NCBI GenBank assembly: GCA_018780025.1
Contig: JADMKH010000206.1
Span: forward strand, 1 to 6,639
Direction: 5' to 3'
Length of the DNA stretch: 6,639 nucleotides
Source of the DNA: Thiobacillus sp.
GTDB taxonomy: Bacteria; Pseudomonadota; Gammaproteobacteria; Burkholderiales; Thiobacillaceae
Shown here: positions 5,932-6,639 of the stretch, one piece after another
Numbering within the stretch: the stretch's first letter is position 1
Layout: each line of letters starts with the position of its first letter
Translations under genes and position numbers: made by a program
Notes under the pieces: generated by a model
What the model was told of the DNA's origin: nothing
The model's database searches: none
Seen by the model: the letters and a program-made list of their open reading frames with translations, nothing else

Positions 5932-6639
5932 AGATGCGTTTGATTGCATTGGGGCTGGCGCTGGCGTTGTCTGGCTGCAGCACGGTGGGAGGCTGGTTTG
6001 GCGCCGGACCGACCAAGGCCAAGCCGGCCGAACTGGTTGAGTTCAAGCCGACCGTCACTCTGGCCGAAGCTTGGAAAGGCGAGACCGGCGACGCCGGCGC
6101 TTATCTGTTGCGTCCCCAGCTTGAGGGCGAGGATGTGCTGGCAGCTGGCGGCGGCCGGGTGGTGCGCATTGTTGTTGCCAACGGCAGCCTGATCTGGAAA
6201 ACCGACACTGGCATGAAGCTGTCCGCCGGAGCCGGCGCGGGCCAGGGCTTGGTGTTGGCGGGCGGCGGCAAGGGCGACATGCTGGCGCTCGATCTGGCTA
6301 CTGGTCAGCCGCGCTGGAAAGTGGCGCTCACCAGCGAAGTGACAGGCCAGTTGCTGGCTGCAGCAGGAATCGTCATCGCCCGTACCGGCGATGGCAATGT
6401 ACATGGCCTGGCGGTGGCAGATGGCAGCAAGAAATGGTTGTACACCCGTAACCTGCCGGCCTTGAGCCTGCGCAGCTCGGGCGGCATGGTGGTGCGCGAC
6501 AACGTGTTGTACGCCGGATTTCCCGGTGGCAAGCTGGTTGCGCTGAACCCGGCCAACGGCGCGCAGTTGTGGGAAGCCACCGTAGCGCTGCCGCGCGGCG
6601 CGACCGAACTCGAGCGGGTGGCCGACGTGATGGGCAATC
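5928..6639 (+). CDS. bamB: Outer membrane protein assembly factor BamB (3' end outside window)
   Basis: First 237 codons of BamB, the beta-propeller lipoprotein of the BAM complex that inserts beta-barrel proteins into the outer membrane; the gene runs off the right edge. A signal peptide (hydrophobic 4-14) ends in the lipobox LSGC with C17 lipidated; S18 at +2 favours outer-membrane sorting. Propeller blades show as PQQ-like repeats with a regular tryptophan: NGSLIW (W90), TGQPRW (W130), DGSKKW (W170) and NGAQLW (W215). The stretch LPALSLR (176-182) and the segment GATELERVADV (224-234) match E. coli NLDMPSLSLR and GSTEIDRLSDV. Complete members have about 380-390 residues, so roughly 150 are missing. 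GTG 5928 overlaps the yfgM stop (GTGA) and has a GGAGG 9 bases upstream; the ATG at 5934 is the alternative start. In relatives der (engA) usually follows; it is not visible here. Confidence 0.94.
   Translation, partial: MKMRLIALGLALALSGCSTVGGWFGAGPTKAKPAELVEFKPTVTLAEAWKGETGDAGAYLLRPQLEGEDVLAAGGGRVVRIVVANGSLIWKTDTGMKLSAGAGAGQGLVLAGGGKGDMLALDLATGQPRWKVALTSEVTGQLLAAAGIVIARTGDGNVHGLAVADGSKKWLYTRNLPALSLRSSGGMVVRDNVLYAGFPGGKLVALNPANGAQLWEATVALPRGATELERVADVMGN

Noticed and set aside
1..6639. Hidden mobile element or novel defence system
   Set aside because: Every gene is a recognisable core gene in a conserved order with short overlaps. No transposase, integrase, toxin-antitoxin pair or foreign-looking gene is present.

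Overview
The window is a compact, high-GC stretch of bacterial core genome, all on the + strand. The order is rlmN, pilW/pilF, rodZ, ispG, hisS, a yfgM-like gene and bamB, with bamB cut by the right edge. This is the well-known rlmN-(pilF)-rodZ-ispG-hisS-yfgM-bamB neighbourhood of Beta- and Gammaproteobacteria. A pilF-type gene between rlmN and rodZ, the longer IspG (409 residues against 372 in E. coli) and the protein wording suggest a betaproteobacterium, possibly of the Nitrosomonadales. That placement is inference; no rRNA gene is present to confirm it.

Left half (1-3910): four genes are locked together by 4-base stop/start overlaps, GTGA at rlmN/pilW and ATGA at pilW/rodZ and at rodZ/ispG, so they almost certainly share one mRNA with translational coupling. 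They encode a radical-SAM RNA methylase, the TPR pilotin lipoprotein of the type IV pilus, the cell-shape protein RodZ, and the Fe-S enzyme of the MEP isoprenoid pathway.

Middle (3911-4010): the only sizeable gap, 100 bases, is filled by an inverted repeat. Each arm (3921-3947 and 3971-3997) is made of three tandem 8-base units of consensus CACAGAGR (reverse-complemented in the right arm). The element resembles a dispersed CACAGAG-type repeat that I recall from many environmental bacterial genomes. Its right edge supplies the apparent ribosome binding site of hisS. Its loop and right arm contain a 20-codon ORF with its own Shine-Dalgarno-like site, whose stop codon overlaps the hisS start (ATGA). 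This is the most unusual part of the window.

Right half (4011-6639): hisS (histidyl-tRNA synthetase) is followed after 13 bases by a YfgM-like membrane-anchored TPR protein. That gene overlaps by GTGA with bamB, a lipoprotein of the outer-membrane beta-barrel assembly machine. The set as a whole covers translation fidelity (RlmN, HisS), envelope and shape biology (RodZ, YfgM, BamB, PilW) and isoprenoid supply for the lipid carriers of wall synthesis (IspG). I see no phage, transposase, CRISPR, tRNA or rRNA gene. Apart from the ispG-hisS gap, this is ordinary core genome.
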